NCBI RefSeq assembly: GCF_039830135.1
Contig: NZ_CP156080.1
Span: 62,001 to 126,000, forward strand
Origin: Defluviimonas sp. SAOS-178_SWC
Lineage (GTDB): Bacteria > Pseudomonadota > Alphaproteobacteria > Rhodobacterales > Rhodobacteraceae
DNA: 64,000 bases
Direction: 5' to 3'
Under the pieces are notes generated by a model. That model was not told where the DNA came from. It saw only the letters and a list, made by a program, of their open reading frames with translations, and ran no database searches. Of this stretch, positions 40,911 through 50,605 are shown one piece after another. How positions within the stretch are numbered: position 1 is the first letter of the stretch; each line of letters opens with the position of its first letter. The position numbers and the translations under genes are program-made.

Positions 40911-41408
40911 ATGACTTCGGAAAGCGAGACGCGGGACGACCCCGCCGGCGGCGGCGGGGAAGAGCACAGCGCCCTGGGCTGGGGCGGCGAGATCGGCGGC
41001 GCGATGCTGCTGGTGCTCAGCATCATCTTCATGATTGGCGGATGGCAGCTTGGCCTTGGCGTGCCGACGCGGCTCGGCACCGGCGCCTTCCCCTTCATCA
41101 CCGGCGCGGTGCTGGCGATCCTCTCCGCGGTGATCTGCATCGAGGAGCGGCGCGGCGACGGCATTGCCGACACGCCGGACTGGATCGCCTTCCTCGCCAT
41201 TTCCGGTGCGCTGGCGGTCTTTGCCTCCACCGCCGCCCGCATCGGCCTGGTGCCCGCGACCTTCCTCACCGTGGTCGTCGCCAGCCTACCCGACCGCCGG
41301 CTTCCGTTTCGCGGCAAAGCGGTACTGGGCGCCATCGTCTCGGTCGGCTGCTGGCTCGTCTTCATCGAGCTGCTGAACCTTCCGTTCAAGCCATTCATGG
41401 GGTTCTAG
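40911..41408 (+). CDS. tctB: Tripartite tricarboxylate transporter small subunit TctB
   Basis: A 165-residue membrane protein with four hydrophobic segments typical of TctB (IGGAMLLVLSIIFMIGGWQL; TRLGTGAFPFITGAVLAILS). The N-terminus is an acidic Gly-rich stretch. It partners TctA in sodium- or proton-driven uptake of an acid captured by TctC. It lies 50 bases after the OHCU-like gene and 3 bases before tctA. Confidence 0.9.
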   Translation: MTSESETRDDPAGGGGEEHSALGWGGEIGGAMLLVLSIIFMIGGWQLGLGVPTRLGTGAFPFITGAVLAILSAVICIEERRGDGIADTPDWIAFLAISGALAVFASTAARIGLVPATFLTVVVASLPDRRLPFRGKAVLGAIVSVGCWLVFIELLNLPFKPFMGF

Positions 41409-41411
41409 GAC

Positions 41412-42944
41412 ATGGACATCCTTGCAAACTTTGGGCATGGCCTGATGGTCGCGCTGGAACCCGCGAACCTGATGTACTGCTTCATCGGGGTCTTCATCGG
41501 CACCTTCATCGGCGTCCTGCCCGGGATCGGGTCGATGGCGGCCATCGCCATGATCCTGCCACTGACCTTCTACCTCGACCCGACACCGGCGATCGTGATG
41601 ATCGCGGGCGTGTTCTACGGTGCCGAATATGGCGGTTCCACCGCGTCGATCCTGCTCAACGTGCCGGGAACGCCGGCGGCCTCCATCACCGCGATCGAGG
41701 GCTATCAGCTGGCCAAGAAGGGGCGCGCGGGCGTCGCGCTCTTCTCGACGGCGACGGCGTCCTTCGGCGGCGGCATGATCGGCATGGTCGTCATCGCGGT
41801 CCTGTCGCCGTCGCTGGCCAAGCTCGCCCTGTCCTTCGGCCCGCCGGACTATTTCGCGGTGATCCTGCTCGGCCTGATCGCCGCCTCGGCCGTCAGCAAC
41901 GGCGGCGCGCTGAAGGGGATCGCGATGGTCGTCGCGGGCCTCATGCTCGGCACCATGGGCATCGACCTGACGACCGGCGACCTGCGCTTCACGATGGGCA
42001 TCCCCGAACTGCGCGACGGCATCAACATCGTCGTCGTCGCCATGGGCCTGTTCGGCGTGACCGAGCTGATCGCGTCGATCCGTTCCGCCGCCAAGGGCGA
42101 CAACTCCCAGACCGTCGACTACAGCGACTTCTACCCGTCGAAGGAAGAGTGGAAGTCGCTTGTCGGCCCGATCCTGCGCGGCGGCTCGATCGGTTCGTTC
42201 ATCGGCGCCCTGCCCGGCACCGGCCAGACCATCGCCGCCGCCCTCGCCTATGCGCTGGAAAAGAAAGTGTCGCCGCAGCGCGCGAAATTCGGAACCGGCG
42301 TCGTGCCCGGCGTGGCCGTCCCCGAGGCGGCCAACAACTCGGCGACGCAGACCGCGTTCATTCCGACGCTGACGCTCGGCGTGCCGGGAAGCCCGCCGAT
42401 GGCCATCGTGATCGGCGCCCTGATGATCTACGGCATCACGCCGGGTCCGCGGCTGCTGGTCGAACAGCCGGACATGTTCTGGGGGCTGGTGGCCAGCTTC
42501 CTCGTCGGCAACATCCTGCTGCTGATCCTCAACATCCCGCTCATCGGGATGTGGGTCCGGCTGCTGCGGATCCCCTACAAGTACATGTATCCGACGATCA
42601 TCGTGCTGATCTGCATGGGCGTCTACAGCCTTAACAACAACGTCTTCGACATCTGGCTGACACTTGTCATCGGGGCGGCGGGCTATGTCATGCGCCTGTT
42701 CCGCTTCGAACCGGCGCCGCTGCTTCTGGGCTTCGTGCTGGGGCCGCTGATGGAAGAACAGCTGCGCCGCTCGATGTTGCTGTCGCGCGGCGATCCGATG
42801 GTGTTCCTGCAGCGTCCGATCAGCGCCACGCTGATCGCGGTGACGGCCGGGATCCTGATCTTCGCGCTCTACAAGACCGAAAGAAACCGCCGCCGCGCCC
42901 GCGCGGAGGCACAAGCGATCCAACAGGAGGAGAAAACCACATGA
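41412..42944 (+). CDS. tctA: Tripartite tricarboxylate transporter large subunit TctA
   Basis: A 510-residue permease with about eleven or twelve hydrophobic segments. TctA hallmarks: FIGTFIGVLPGIGSMAAIAM, FYGAEYGGSTASILLNVPGT, GALPGTGQTIAAALAYALEK and EAANNSATQTAFIPTLTLGV, the two PG-rich repeats that form the transport site. Overlaps tctC by 4 bases. Intact. Confidence 0.95.
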   Translation: MDILANFGHGLMVALEPANLMYCFIGVFIGTFIGVLPGIGSMAAIAMILPLTFYLDPTPAIVMIAGVFYGAEYGGSTASILLNVPGTPAASITAIEGYQLAKKGRAGVALFSTATASFGGGMIGMVVIAVLSPSLAKLALSFGPPDYFAVILLGLIAASAVSNGGALKGIAMVVAGLMLGTMGIDLTTGDLRFTMGIPELRDGINIVVVAMGLFGVTELIASIRSAAKGDNSQTVDYSDFYPSKEEWKSLVGPILRGGSIGSFIGALPGTGQTIAAALAYALEKKVSPQRAKFGTGVVPGVAVPEAANNSATQTAFIPTLTLGVPGSPPMAIVIGALMIYGITPGPRLLVEQPDMFWGLVASFLVGNILLLILNIPLIGMWVRLLRIPYKYMYPTIIVLICMGVYSLNNNVFDIWLTLVIGAAGYVMRLFRFEPAPLLLGFVLGPLMEEQLRRSMLLSRGDPMVFLQRPISATLIAVTAGILIFALYKTERNRRRARAEAQAIQQEEKTT

Positions 42945-43915
42945 AGAAAGATCGCCGTCTGTTTCTCGGGGCGAGCCTGGCTGCCCTCACCATCGCCGCC
43001 GCCCCCGCCGCCTTCGCGGAGCCGGGCGCCTGGAGCAGCGAGCCGGTGCGCATCGTCGTGACCTTCCCGCCGGGCGGAACCAGCGACCTTGTCGCGCGGC
43101 TTCTGGCGCAGCATCTCGACACCGATTTCGGCCAGAAGGCGGTCGTCGACAACCGTCCGGGGGCGGCGGGCACGGTGGCCGCCGACTATGTGGCGCAGCA
43201 GCCCGCCGACGGCACCACGCTGATCCTGTCGAACAACGCCCCCTTCACCATCGCCCCGACCCGGTTCAAGTCGATCCCCTACGATACGCTCGGCAGCTTC
43301 ACCCATGTCGCCTATATCGGGGCGTCCTCGCCGGGGCTGTTCGTGCAGCCGGCCTCGGGCATCACCACGCTTGACCAGTATGTCGCGGCGGCGAAGGAAC
43401 AGCCCTTCACCTACGGCTCCAGCGGCGTCGGCTCCATCTCGCACATCCTCGGCGTCGCCGTCGACCAGGCGCTGGGTGTGGAATCGGTGCACGTGCCCTA
43501 CCAGGGCAGCTCGCCCGCGATCCAGGATTTCCGCGCCGGCGTGCTCGACACGTTCTACGACATGGTCGTGCAGAACAAGGAGATGATCGAGGACAAGGAA
43601 GCGGTCGCCATCGCCATCGCCTCGCCCGAGCGCAGCGCCGAGGTGCCGGACGTCCCGACCTTCAAGGAACAGGGCTACGACATCGTCATCGAGAACTGGG
43701 TCGGCCTTTCGGCGCCGGCCGGGATGGATCCGGCGATGGCCGCGACGATGCACGACACGGTTCTGGCGGTATTCGCCAATCCCGAGGTGCAGGACCGCCT
43801 GCGGGAGCTTGGCATCACCCATACGGCGATGTCGACCGAGGATTATACCGCCTTCGTGTCGAGGCAGATCGAGGTCTGGGCGCCGCTGATCGAATCGGCC
43901 GGCATCAAGGAATAA
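42941..43915 (+). CDS. tctC: Tripartite tricarboxylate transporter binding protein TctC (Bug family)
   Basis: A 324-residue periplasmic Bug-type binding protein with a Tat- or Sec-like signal peptide (KKDRRLFLGASLAALTIAAA, cleaved near AFAE). The fold shows PVRIVVTFPPGGTSDLVARL, VVDNRPGAAGTVAADYVAQQ, and FTYGSSGVGSISHILGVAVD. The ligand is unknown; the preceding OHCU-like and HIUase-like genes suggest a carboxylated ureide or urate relative, as an inference. Confidence 0.93.
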   Translation: MKKDRRLFLGASLAALTIAAAPAAFAEPGAWSSEPVRIVVTFPPGGTSDLVARLLAQHLDTDFGQKAVVDNRPGAAGTVAADYVAQQPADGTTLILSNNAPFTIAPTRFKSIPYDTLGSFTHVAYIGASSPGLFVQPASGITTLDQYVAAAKEQPFTYGSSGVGSISHILGVAVDQALGVESVHVPYQGSSPAIQDFRAGVLDTFYDMVVQNKEMIEDKEAVAIAIASPERSAEVPDVPTFKEQGYDIVIENWVGLSAPAGMDPAMAATMHDTVLAVFANPEVQDRLRELGITHTAMSTEDYTAFVSRQIEVWAPLIESAGIKE

Positions 43916-43936
43916 TCCGCCGGCCCTGCACCACGA

Positions 43937-43965
43937 CCGCCCGCCCCGTGGTCTGGGGCGGGCGG
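43937..43965 (+). terminator. GC-rich hairpin after tctC
   Basis: An 11-bp perfect stem (43937-43947 with 43955-43965, loop GTGGTCT) lies 22 bases after the tctC stop. It lacks a U-tract, so termination would be weak or Rho-assisted. It separates the transporter from malate synthase. Confidence 0.5.
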
Positions 43966-44125
43966 GTCCGGCGGTCGCCCCAGGCCGGGCATTTTAGGTT
44001 TTGCCTGAAAGTGCTTCTGGTATTAACTGATGGCGGCGAGCGCAGCGGCGGTTGTCGCCTATGCGCTTTCGCGGTACACGGATCTGCATACTGCATACAC
44101 TCGTATACTGAATAGCGGGACCCCA

Positions 44126-46282
44126 ATGACACGCGACATCCGTTACGGCCTGCGGGTCGATTCCGAGCTTCTTCACTTCATCGAGTACCGTGCGCTTCCC
44201 GGCACGGGGATGGATGCCGACCGTTTCTGGTCCGGATTCGCGGCGCTGGTGTCGGACCTGACGCCGCGCAACCGGGCGCTTCTGGACAAGCGCGCGGCGA
44301 TCCAGCACCAGATCGACGCCTGGCACGTCGCGCGGCGCGGCCAGCCGCACGATCCCGAGGCCTACAAGGCCTTCCTGACCGAGATCGGCTATCTTCTGCC
44401 CGAAGGCCCGGCCTTCGAGATCGGCACCTGCGACACGGATCCCGAGATCGCCTCGGTTCCGGGGCCGCAGCTGGTCGTGCCGGTGACCAATGCGCGCTAT
44501 GCGCTGAATGCCGCGAATGCCCGCTGGGGCAGTCTGTACGACTGCCTTTACGGCACCGATGCCATGGGCTCCCTGCCGCCGGCGGGGGGCTACGAAAAGG
44601 GCCGCGGCGCGCGGGTGGTGGCGCGGGCGCGGGTGTTCCTCGACGAGGCCTTCCCGATCGAAGGGGCGAGCCATGCCGACGTGCGGCGCTATCACGTCAA
44701 GGACGGCGTACTGCTGATCGACGACATGCCGCTGGTGCATCCCGGGAAATTCGTCGGCTATCGCGGCAATCCCAGGGCGCCTGAGACGGTGCTGCTGCGC
44801 AACAACGGGCTGCATGTCGAGCTGGTCTTCGACCGGGCGCATTTCATCGGCGCGCGGGATCAGGCCTGCCTCGCCGACGTGCGGCTGGAAAGTGCCATGT
44901 CGGCGATCATGGACTGCGAGGATTCGGTCGCCTGCGTCGATGCCGAGGACAAGGTCGGCGCCTATGCCAACTGGCTCGGCCTGATGAAGGGCGACCTGGA
45001 GGACACGTTCGAGAAGGGCGGACGCCGGCTGACGCGGCGGCTGAACCCCGACCGGGTCTACACCGCGCCGGACGGCTCGGAGGTCATCGTGAAGGGCCGC
45101 GCGCTGCTCTGGGTGCGCAATGTCGGCCACCTGATGACCAATCCGGCTATCCTCGACGCCGGGGGCGCCGAGGTCTTCGAGGGGCTGATGGACGCGATGG
45201 TGACGGTGACGATCGCGCTGCACGACCTGAAGAAGACCGGCGGCGCGCGCAACTCGGTCAAGGGATCGGTCTATGTGGTGAAGCCGAAGATGCACGGGCC
45301 CGAGGAGGTCGCCTTCGCGGCCGAGATCTTCGACCGGGTCGAGGCGGTGCTGGGCCTGCCCGCGAACACCGTGAAGATCGGCATCATGGACGAGGAACGC
45401 CGGACCAGCGTGAACCTCAAGGAATGCATCCGCGCGGCGAAGGACCGGGTGGCCTTCATCAACACCGGCTTTCTCGACCGCACCGGGGACGAGATCCATA
45501 CCTCGATGGAGGCGGGCCCCTTCAGCCGCAAGGACTTCATCAAGCGCAAGGCCTGGATCACCGCCTACGAGAACCAGAACGTCGATATCGGCCTGGAATG
45601 CGGGCTGTCGGGCAAGGCGCAGATCGGCAAGGGCATGTGGGCGATGCCCGACATGATGGCGGCGATGCTGGAACAGAAGATCGAGCGTCCGAAGGCCGGC
45701 GCCAACACCGCCTGGGTGCCGTCGCCGACCGCCGCGACGCTGCATGCGCTGCACTATCACAAGATCGACGTCTTCGCGGTGCAGGCGCGGCTGCGGGCGG
45801 GCGGGCGGCGGGCCTATGTCGACACCGTGCTCGACATTCCGCTGGCCGCCTACCGCAAGTGGACGCCCGAGCAGATCATGCGCGAGGTGGAGAACAACGC
45901 CCAGGGCATCCTCGGCTATGTCGTCCGCTGGATCGACCAGGGCGTGGGTTGTTCCAAGGTGCCCGACCTCAACGATGTCGGCCTGATGGAGGACCGCGCC
46001 ACCTGCCGGATCAGCGCCCAGCATATCGCCAACTGGCTCCATCACGGCGTCGTCGGCGGCCAGGAGGTGATGGCGGCGCTGAAGAAGATGGCCGAGGTAG
46101 TGGACCGCCAGAACGCGGCCGATCCGCTCTACCGCCCGATGGCGCCGGCCTTCGACGGCATCGCCTTCGCCACCGCCTGCGATCTGGTCTTCAAGGGCCG
46201 CGAACAGCCCTCCGGCTATACCGAGCCGGTGCTCCATGCCCGAAGGCGCGAGCGCAAGGAAGCGGACACGGCCGGGGCGTGA
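44126..46282 (+). CDS. glcB: Malate synthase G
   Basis: Condenses glyoxylate with acetyl-CoA to malate. The 718-residue monomeric G-type protein contains [20 protein letters not shown] near residue 125, the Mg/glyoxylate site [58 protein letters not shown] and the C-terminal catalytic [18 protein letters not shown]. The ATG at 44126 is chosen by family alignment ([20 protein letters not shown]); 32 codons upstream are open but untypical. It lies next to ureide-degradation genes, which generate glyoxylate. Confidence 0.95.
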   Translation: MTRDIRYGLRVDSELLHFIEYRALPGTGMDADRFWSGFAALVSDLTPRNRALLDKRAAIQHQIDAWHVARRGQPHDPEAYKAFLTEIGYLLPEGPAFEIGTCDTDPEIASVPGPQLVVPVTNARYALNAANARWGSLYDCLYGTDAMGSLPPAGGYEKGRGARVVARARVFLDEAFPIEGASHADVRRYHVKDGVLLIDDMPLVHPGKFVGYRGNPRAPETVLLRNNGLHVELVFDRAHFIGARDQACLADVRLESAMSAIMDCEDSVACVDAEDKVGAYANWLGLMKGDLEDTFEKGGRRLTRRLNPDRVYTAPDGSEVIVKGRALLWVRNVGHLMTNPAILDAGGAEVFEGLMDAMVTVTIALHDLKKTGGARNSVKGSVYVVKPKMHGPEEVAFAAEIFDRVEAVLGLPANTVKIGIMDEERRTSVNLKECIRAAKDRVAFINTGFLDRTGDEIHTSMEAGPFSRKDFIKRKAWITAYENQNVDIGLECGLSGKAQIGKGMWAMPDMMAAMLEQKIERPKAGANTAWVPSPTAATLHALHYHKIDVFAVQARLRAGGRRAYVDTVLDIPLAAYRKWTPEQIMREVENNAQGILGYVVRWIDQGVGCSKVPDLNDVGLMEDRATCRISAQHIANWLHHGVVGGQEVMAALKKMAEVVDRQNAADPLYRPMAPAFDGIAFATACDLVFKGREQPSGYTEPVLHARRRERKEADTAGA

Positions 46283-46323
46283 TCGCGCCGCCGGCGCCGC
46301 TCCTCCCGTAGGGCCATTGCACG

Positions 46324-46357
46324 AAGGCCGCCGTTCCCGAAGGAACGGCGGCCTTTC
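46324..46357. terminator. Terminator hairpin between convergent glcB and puuD
   Basis: A 14-bp perfect stem (46324-46337 with 46342-46355, loop CGAA) ends in CTTTC on the plus strand. It separates glcB from the convergent puuD gene. Confidence 0.8.
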
Positions 46358-46397
46358 GCATTGCGGGCGGGATGGCGGCGATCCGGTCGCCGTCGCG

Positions 46398-47657
46398 TTA
46401 TTGCGCGGCGATGCGCAGCGGCAGCCCTTCGGCCGCCGCCCGGTACCAGCGCACGATCTGGGCCCGTTCGCCGTCTTCCATGAAAGACACGTTGGCCGGC
46501 GGCATGGCGTGCGTCACCCCGGCCTGAAGGTAGATCTGCCGGGCCGCCCGCGCGATGTCGGCGGGCGTTTCCAGCAGGATGTTCTTCGGCGCGCGGTGGA
46601 TGCCCTCGTAGAACGGCTCGCGCGCGTGGCACATGCCGCAGCGGCCCGGAATGATGCCGGTGACATCCTCGAACCCGGCGGCGGCGGCGAAGACCTGCTC
46701 GGTCGCCGTCAGCGGCCGCGCCTCGGATTCCTCGAGCGTGTCCTGGCGCAGCGGCGCGGTCGACAGCCACATGACGAGGATGAAGAGGATGACGGTGACG
46801 GGCCAGGTCCAGGTCGGATTGCCGGCGTTCGCATGCCTTGTGTTGAAATAGTGACGGATCGTGACGCCCATCAGGAACACCAGTGCAGCGATGATCCAGT
46901 TGTACTCCGTGGCGAAGGCCAGCGGGTAGTGGTTCGACAGCATCAGGAAGACGACCGGCAGCGTCAGGTAGTTGTTGTGCGTCGAACGCAGCTTGGCGAT
47001 CTTGCCGTATTTCGGGTCCGGCGTGCGCCCTTCCTGCAGATCCTTCACCACGATGCGCTGGTTCGGCATGATGATGAAGAAGACGTTGGCGGTCATGATC
47101 GTCGCGGTGAAGGCGCCGAGATGCAGCATCGTCGCGCGGCCGCTGAAGATCTCGTTGTAGCCCCAGCCCATCGCCACCAGAAGAACGAAGAGCAGCAGCA
47201 TCAGCACGGTCGGCTTTTCGCCAAGGCCCGACTTGCAGAGGAAGTCGTAGACCAGCCAGCCGATCGTCAGCGATCCGGCCGAGATCAGGATGCCCTGCCA
47301 GAGCTGGAGGTCGGCCTTGGCCGGGTCGAGCAGGAAGAGCTCTCCCCCCACCCAGTAAACGATCATCAGCAGCGCGGCGCCGCTGAGCCAGGTCGCATAG
47401 CTTTCCCATTTGAACCAGATCAGGTGGTCCGGCATGTTTTCCGGCGCCACCAGATATTTCTGGATATGGTAGAAACCGCCGCCATGCACCTGCCATTCCT
47501 CGCCATGCGCACCGACCGGCAGATGCGGCACCTTGCGCAGGCCGAGGTCGAGCGCGACAAAATAGAACGACGACCCGATCCACGCGATCGCAGTGATGAC
47601 GTGGAGCCATCGCACCGCGAATGCGAGCCAATCCCACATGATGGCAATATCTTGCAT
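46398..47657 (-). CDS. puuD: Membrane urate oxidase PuuD with cytochrome c domain
   Basis: PuuD oxidises urate to 5-hydroxyisourate and feeds electrons to the respiratory chain through its cytochrome c domain, without making H2O2. The 419 residues have about eight membrane helices (AVRWLHVITAIAWIGSSFYF; FFIIMPNQRIVVKDLQEGRT; ATEYNWIIAALVFLMGVTIR) and a C-terminal periplasmic domain with GIIPGRCGMCHAREPFYEG, the haem-attaching CxxCH. It is divergent from a LysR gene across a gap with an inverted repeat, and starts the canonical urate pathway of this locus. Confidence 0.93.
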   Translation of the reverse strand: MQDIAIMWDWLAFAVRWLHVITAIAWIGSSFYFVALDLGLRKVPHLPVGAHGEEWQVHGGGFYHIQKYLVAPENMPDHLIWFKWESYATWLSGAALLMIVYWVGGELFLLDPAKADLQLWQGILISAGSLTIGWLVYDFLCKSGLGEKPTVLMLLLFVLLVAMGWGYNEIFSGRATMLHLGAFTATIMTANVFFIIMPNQRIVVKDLQEGRTPDPKYGKIAKLRSTHNNYLTLPVVFLMLSNHYPLAFATEYNWIIAALVFLMGVTIRHYFNTRHANAGNPTWTWPVTVILFILVMWLSTAPLRQDTLEESEARPLTATEQVFAAAAGFEDVTGIIPGRCGMCHAREPFYEGIHRAPKNILLETPADIARAARQIYLQAGVTHAMPPANVSFMEDGERAQIVRWYRAAAEGLPLRIAAQ

Positions 47658-47699
47658 GGCGACCTCCCCCGGAACTCCTGTCAGGACACTAGCGCAACC

Positions 47700-47729
47700 G
47701 GATTATATGTTGTATTCGGCAAATAATCC
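47700..47729. promoter_or_regulatory. GGATTAT inverted repeat in the puuD / lysR divergent promoter
   Basis: GGATTAT (47700-47706) and ATAATCC (47723-47729) are perfect complements with a 16-base spacer, in the gap between divergent puuD and lysR. The half-site and its flank (CGGATTATA) recur at 49140 before puuE. It is the likely LysR operator of the urate genes. Confidence 0.55.
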
Positions 47730-47762
47730 TAGCTGCTTCAAAAAATCCAAAAGAGTTCCTGG

Positions 47763-48668
47763 ATGGCCTATCTGGACAATGTCAGGACGTTCGTGCGGGT
47801 CTACGAATTGCGGAACATGTCGGCGGCCGCGCGGGACATGAGAATATCGGCGGCGGTCGCCTCGTCGCGGATCGCGCAGCTCGAGGCGCATCTCGATGTG
47901 CGGCTTTTCCAGCGCTCGACGCGAAAACTGAATCCCACCGAGCAGGGCCATCTCTTCTATCGAAGCTCCCTGAGGATCATCGAGGCCGTCGATGACGCGG
48001 AGGCAGAGATCAGCAATGTCACGGCAAACCCCAGGGGGACGCTGTACGTTGCCGCGCCGCTCGGCGTCGGGCAGCGGCTGGTCGCGCCCGCCGCCCCGGC
48101 CTTCCGGGAGCTTTATCCACAGGTGAACCTTCGCCTGAGATTGTCCGACCGCAAGCTGGACCTGGCGGCAGAGGGGCTCGACGCCGCCTTTTTCCTTGGA
48201 CTGCCCGAGGATTCCACGCTGCGGATCCGCAAGATCGCGGATTGCGAACGCGTTCTCTGCGCGGCGCCCGAATACATCGCGCGCAGGGGGGCGCCGACGA
48301 GCAGCGCCGACCTGCTGGCCGACCGGCACGATTGCCTCAATCTACGGTATCCCGGGGCACCGGAGTTTCAATGGCCGCTTCAGACGTCGGAGGGGATCAA
48401 GCGCATTCCGGTCAGTGGCCCGTATGAATGCGACCACGGCGACGTCCTGACGAATTGGGCGCTGAAGGGCCTGGGGATCATCCTCAAGCCCGTCTTCGAA
48501 ATCACCGAGCATCTGAAAAGCGGCCGGCTGGTTCCCCTGTTGAAGGACGAACCGCCGGTCCCGATCCAGATGGCCTGCCTCTATTCGCACCGCCGGAGGC
48601 AGGACCCCAAGGCCAGACTCTTCATCGATTTCATGGTGGGCCGGATCCAGAGCGCCCTTGCCCAGTAG
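47763..48668 (+). CDS. LysR-family regulator of the urate locus
   Basis: A 301-residue LysR regulator. Helix-turn-helix: YLDNVRTFVRVYELRNMSAA and MRISAAVASSRIAQLEAHLD; effector domain from about residue 92 (RGTLYVAAPLGVGQRLVAPA). It lies between puuD and uraH and is divergent from puuD, so it probably controls urate use in response to urate or a ureide. That target is inferred from position and a shared promoter motif. Confidence 0.85.
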   Translation: MAYLDNVRTFVRVYELRNMSAAARDMRISAAVASSRIAQLEAHLDVRLFQRSTRKLNPTEQGHLFYRSSLRIIEAVDDAEAEISNVTANPRGTLYVAAPLGVGQRLVAPAAPAFRELYPQVNLRLRLSDRKLDLAAEGLDAAFFLGLPEDSTLRIRKIADCERVLCAAPEYIARRGAPTSSADLLADRHDCLNLRYPGAPEFQWPLQTSEGIKRIPVSGPYECDHGDVLTNWALKGLGIILKPVFEITEHLKSGRLVPLLKDEPPVPIQMACLYSHRRRQDPKARLFIDFMVGRIQSALAQ

Positions 48669-48684
48669 ACGGCGCCTGAACCGT

Positions 48685-49038
48685 TCAGCTGCCGCGATAC
48701 GTAGAATAGCTGTACGGCGACAGCAGAAGCGGCACGTGATAGTGCATCTGCTCCGACATGCCGAAGCGCAGCGGGATCACATCGAGGAAACGCACGTCTT
48801 CGGACGGCACCGCGACCTCGTCGAGATATGCACCGGCATGGAAGACAAGCTCGTAGGTGCCGGTCCGGAATTCGGGCACAGGCAGAACATGCGCGTCGGT
48901 CCGGCCATCGCTATTTGTCACGACGGTGCGGATATGGCTGCGCTCTTCGCCGTCGATACGGTAGAGGTCGATTTTCATTCCCTGCGCCGGGCATCCACGT
49001 GCGGTGTCGAGAACATGGGTTGTAAGATAGCCAGCCAT
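48685..49038 (-). CDS. uraH: 5-hydroxyisourate hydrolase
   Basis: Hydrolyses the 5-hydroxyisourate made by PuuD to OHCU. The 117-residue transthyretin-like protein has all family marks: [19 protein letters not shown] at the N-terminus, [19 protein letters not shown] with the active-site Arg, [20 protein letters not shown] with the C-terminal His and YRGS. GGAGGAGG precedes the start. It is divergent from puuE and contrasts with the altered paralogue at 37610. Confidence 0.95.
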   Translation of the reverse strand: MAGYLTTHVLDTARGCPAQGMKIDLYRIDGEERSHIRTVVTNSDGRTDAHVLPVPEFRTGTYELVFHAGAYLDEVAVPSEDVRFLDVIPLRFGMSEQMHYHVPLLLSPYSYSTYRGS

Positions 49039-49140
49039 TTCAGTGCCTCCTCCGATATGGTGGCATTGTGACCCGATGACGCTACAGTTCACATAGCGAA
49101 CACACAAAAAGCTCCTTCAATAATTTTGAGAAAAGCAAAC

Positions 49141-49148
49141 GGATTATA
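49141..49148. promoter_or_regulatory. GGATTATA half-site before puuE
   Basis: CGGATTATACTGCATTAC (49140-49157) upstream of the puuE start resembles CCGGATTATATGTTGTATT in the puuD/lysR promoter at 47699. An opposed weak half-site ATAATTT is at 49120-49126. It is a candidate site for the same LysR regulator in the uraH/puuE divergent gap. Confidence 0.4.
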
Positions 49149-49186
49149 CTGCATTACAAGGAAGGAAAGAGATCTCGGAGGACAAT

Positions 49187-50605
49187 GTGAATCGGTATAC
49201 CCGCGACATGCGTGGCCACGGCGCCAATCCGCCGTCGGCAAACTGGCCCGACAATGCAAGGGTCGCCGTTCAATTCGTTCTGAACTACGAAGAAGGCGGC
49301 GAGAATTGCGTCCTGCATGGCGACGCCGCTTCCGAAGCCTTCCTGTCGGACATTCCCGGCGCGGCGCAGTGGCCGGGCCAGCGCCACTGGAACATGGAAT
49401 CGATCTACGAATACGGCGCGCGTGCGGGATTCTGGCGGCTGCACCGGCTGTTCACCGGCGCCGGCATTCCGCTGACGATCTATGGGGTCGCGACCGCGCT
49501 GGCCCGCAGCCCCGAACAGGTCGCGGCGATGAAGTCGGCGGGCTGGGAAATCGCGAGCCACGGCCTCAAATGGGTCGAGCACAAGGACATGCCCGAGGCC
49601 GAGGAGCGCGCCGCCATCGCCGAAGCGATCCGACTGCACACCGAAGTCACCGGCGAGGCCCCGCGCGGCTGGTATACCGGCCGGTGCAGCGTCAACACCG
49701 TCCGCCTCGTGGCCGAGACCGGCGCCTTCGACTACATCTCGGACACCTATGACGACGACCTGCCCTACTGGCTGGATGCCGACGGGCGCGATCAGCTGAT
49801 CATTCCCTACACGCTCGAAGCCAACGACATGCGTTTTGCCACCGCGCCGGGCTACATCACCGGCGAGCAGTTCTTCCAGTATCTGAAGGACGCCTTCGAC
49901 ACGCTCTATGCCGAGGGCGAGGCGGGAGCCCCGAAGATGATGTCGATCGGGCTGCATTGCCGGCTGATCGGCCGGCCGGGCAAGATCGCCGGGCTGAAGC
50001 GGTTCATCGACTATATCCAGGGCTTCGCGGGCGTCTGGTGCCCGCGCCGGATCGACATTGCCCGGCACTGGGCGGCCAATCACCCGCCGCAGGCCCGCCG
50101 GGACCGGCCGAGCCAGATGGACAAGGCCGCCTTCGTCGGCAAGTTCGGCTCGATCTTCGAGCATTCGCCCTGGATCGCCGAACGCGCCTGGGGCCTGGAA
50201 CTGGGCCCGGCGCATGACTGCGCGGCGGGCGTCCACAATGCGCTTTGCCGGGTCTTCCGCAGCGCCTCGGAACAGGAGCGCCTCGGCGTTCTCACCGCGC
50301 ACCCCGACCTTGCCGGCAAGCTCGCGCAGGCCAGGCACCTGACCGCGGAATCGACCAGCGAACAGGCCAGCGCCGGGCTTGACGCGCTGACCGACGCCGA
50401 ACGCACGACCTTCACCGATCTGAATGCCGCCTATGTCGCAAAGCACGGCTTCCCGTTCATCATCGCCGTGCGCGACCACGACAAGGCGTCGATCCTCGCC
50501 GCCTTCCGGCGCCGGATCGACAATGACCGTGACACCGAGTTCGCCGAGGCCTGCGCCCAGGTGGAGCGCATCGCCGAGTTCCGGCTTCTGGACATCCTGC
50601 CCTGA
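49187..50605 (+). CDS. puuE: PuuE allantoinase fused to OHCU decarboxylase
   Basis: A two-domain purine catabolic enzyme of 472 residues. Residues 1 to about 305 are the polysaccharide-deacetylase-like allantoinase PuuE (VQFVLNYEEGGENCVLHGDA; GWEIASHGLKWVEHKDMPEA; GWYTGRCSVNTVRLVAETG). Residues about 310-472 form OHCU decarboxylase (SIFEHSPWIAERAWGLE; VLTAHPDLAGKLAQARHLTA; AKHGFPFIIAVRDHDK). Together they turn OHCU to S-allantoin and open it to allantoate. Translation starts at GTG behind GGAGG. The fusion is known in proteobacteria. It overlaps allA by one base. Confidence 0.94.
   Translation: MNRYTRDMRGHGANPPSANWPDNARVAVQFVLNYEEGGENCVLHGDAASEAFLSDIPGAAQWPGQRHWNMESIYEYGARAGFWRLHRLFTGAGIPLTIYGVATALARSPEQVAAMKSAGWEIASHGLKWVEHKDMPEAEERAAIAEAIRLHTEVTGEAPRGWYTGRCSVNTVRLVAETGAFDYISDTYDDDLPYWLDADGRDQLIIPYTLEANDMRFATAPGYITGEQFFQYLKDAFDTLYAEGEAGAPKMMSIGLHCRLIGRPGKIAGLKRFIDYIQGFAGVWCPRRIDIARHWAANHPPQARRDRPSQMDKAAFVGKFGSIFEHSPWIAERAWGLELGPAHDCAAGVHNALCRVFRSASEQERLGVLTAHPDLAGKLAQARHLTAESTSEQASAGLDALTDAERTTFTDLNAAYVAKHGFPFIIAVRDHDKASILAAFRRRIDNDRDTEFAEACAQVERIAEFRLLDILP

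Noticed and set aside
44085..44116. Repeated ATACTG / TGCATAC motifs upstream of glcB as an operator
   Set aside because: Direct and imperfect inverted copies are present but no clean dyad; it does not contain the TGCATGCA core and could be chance.
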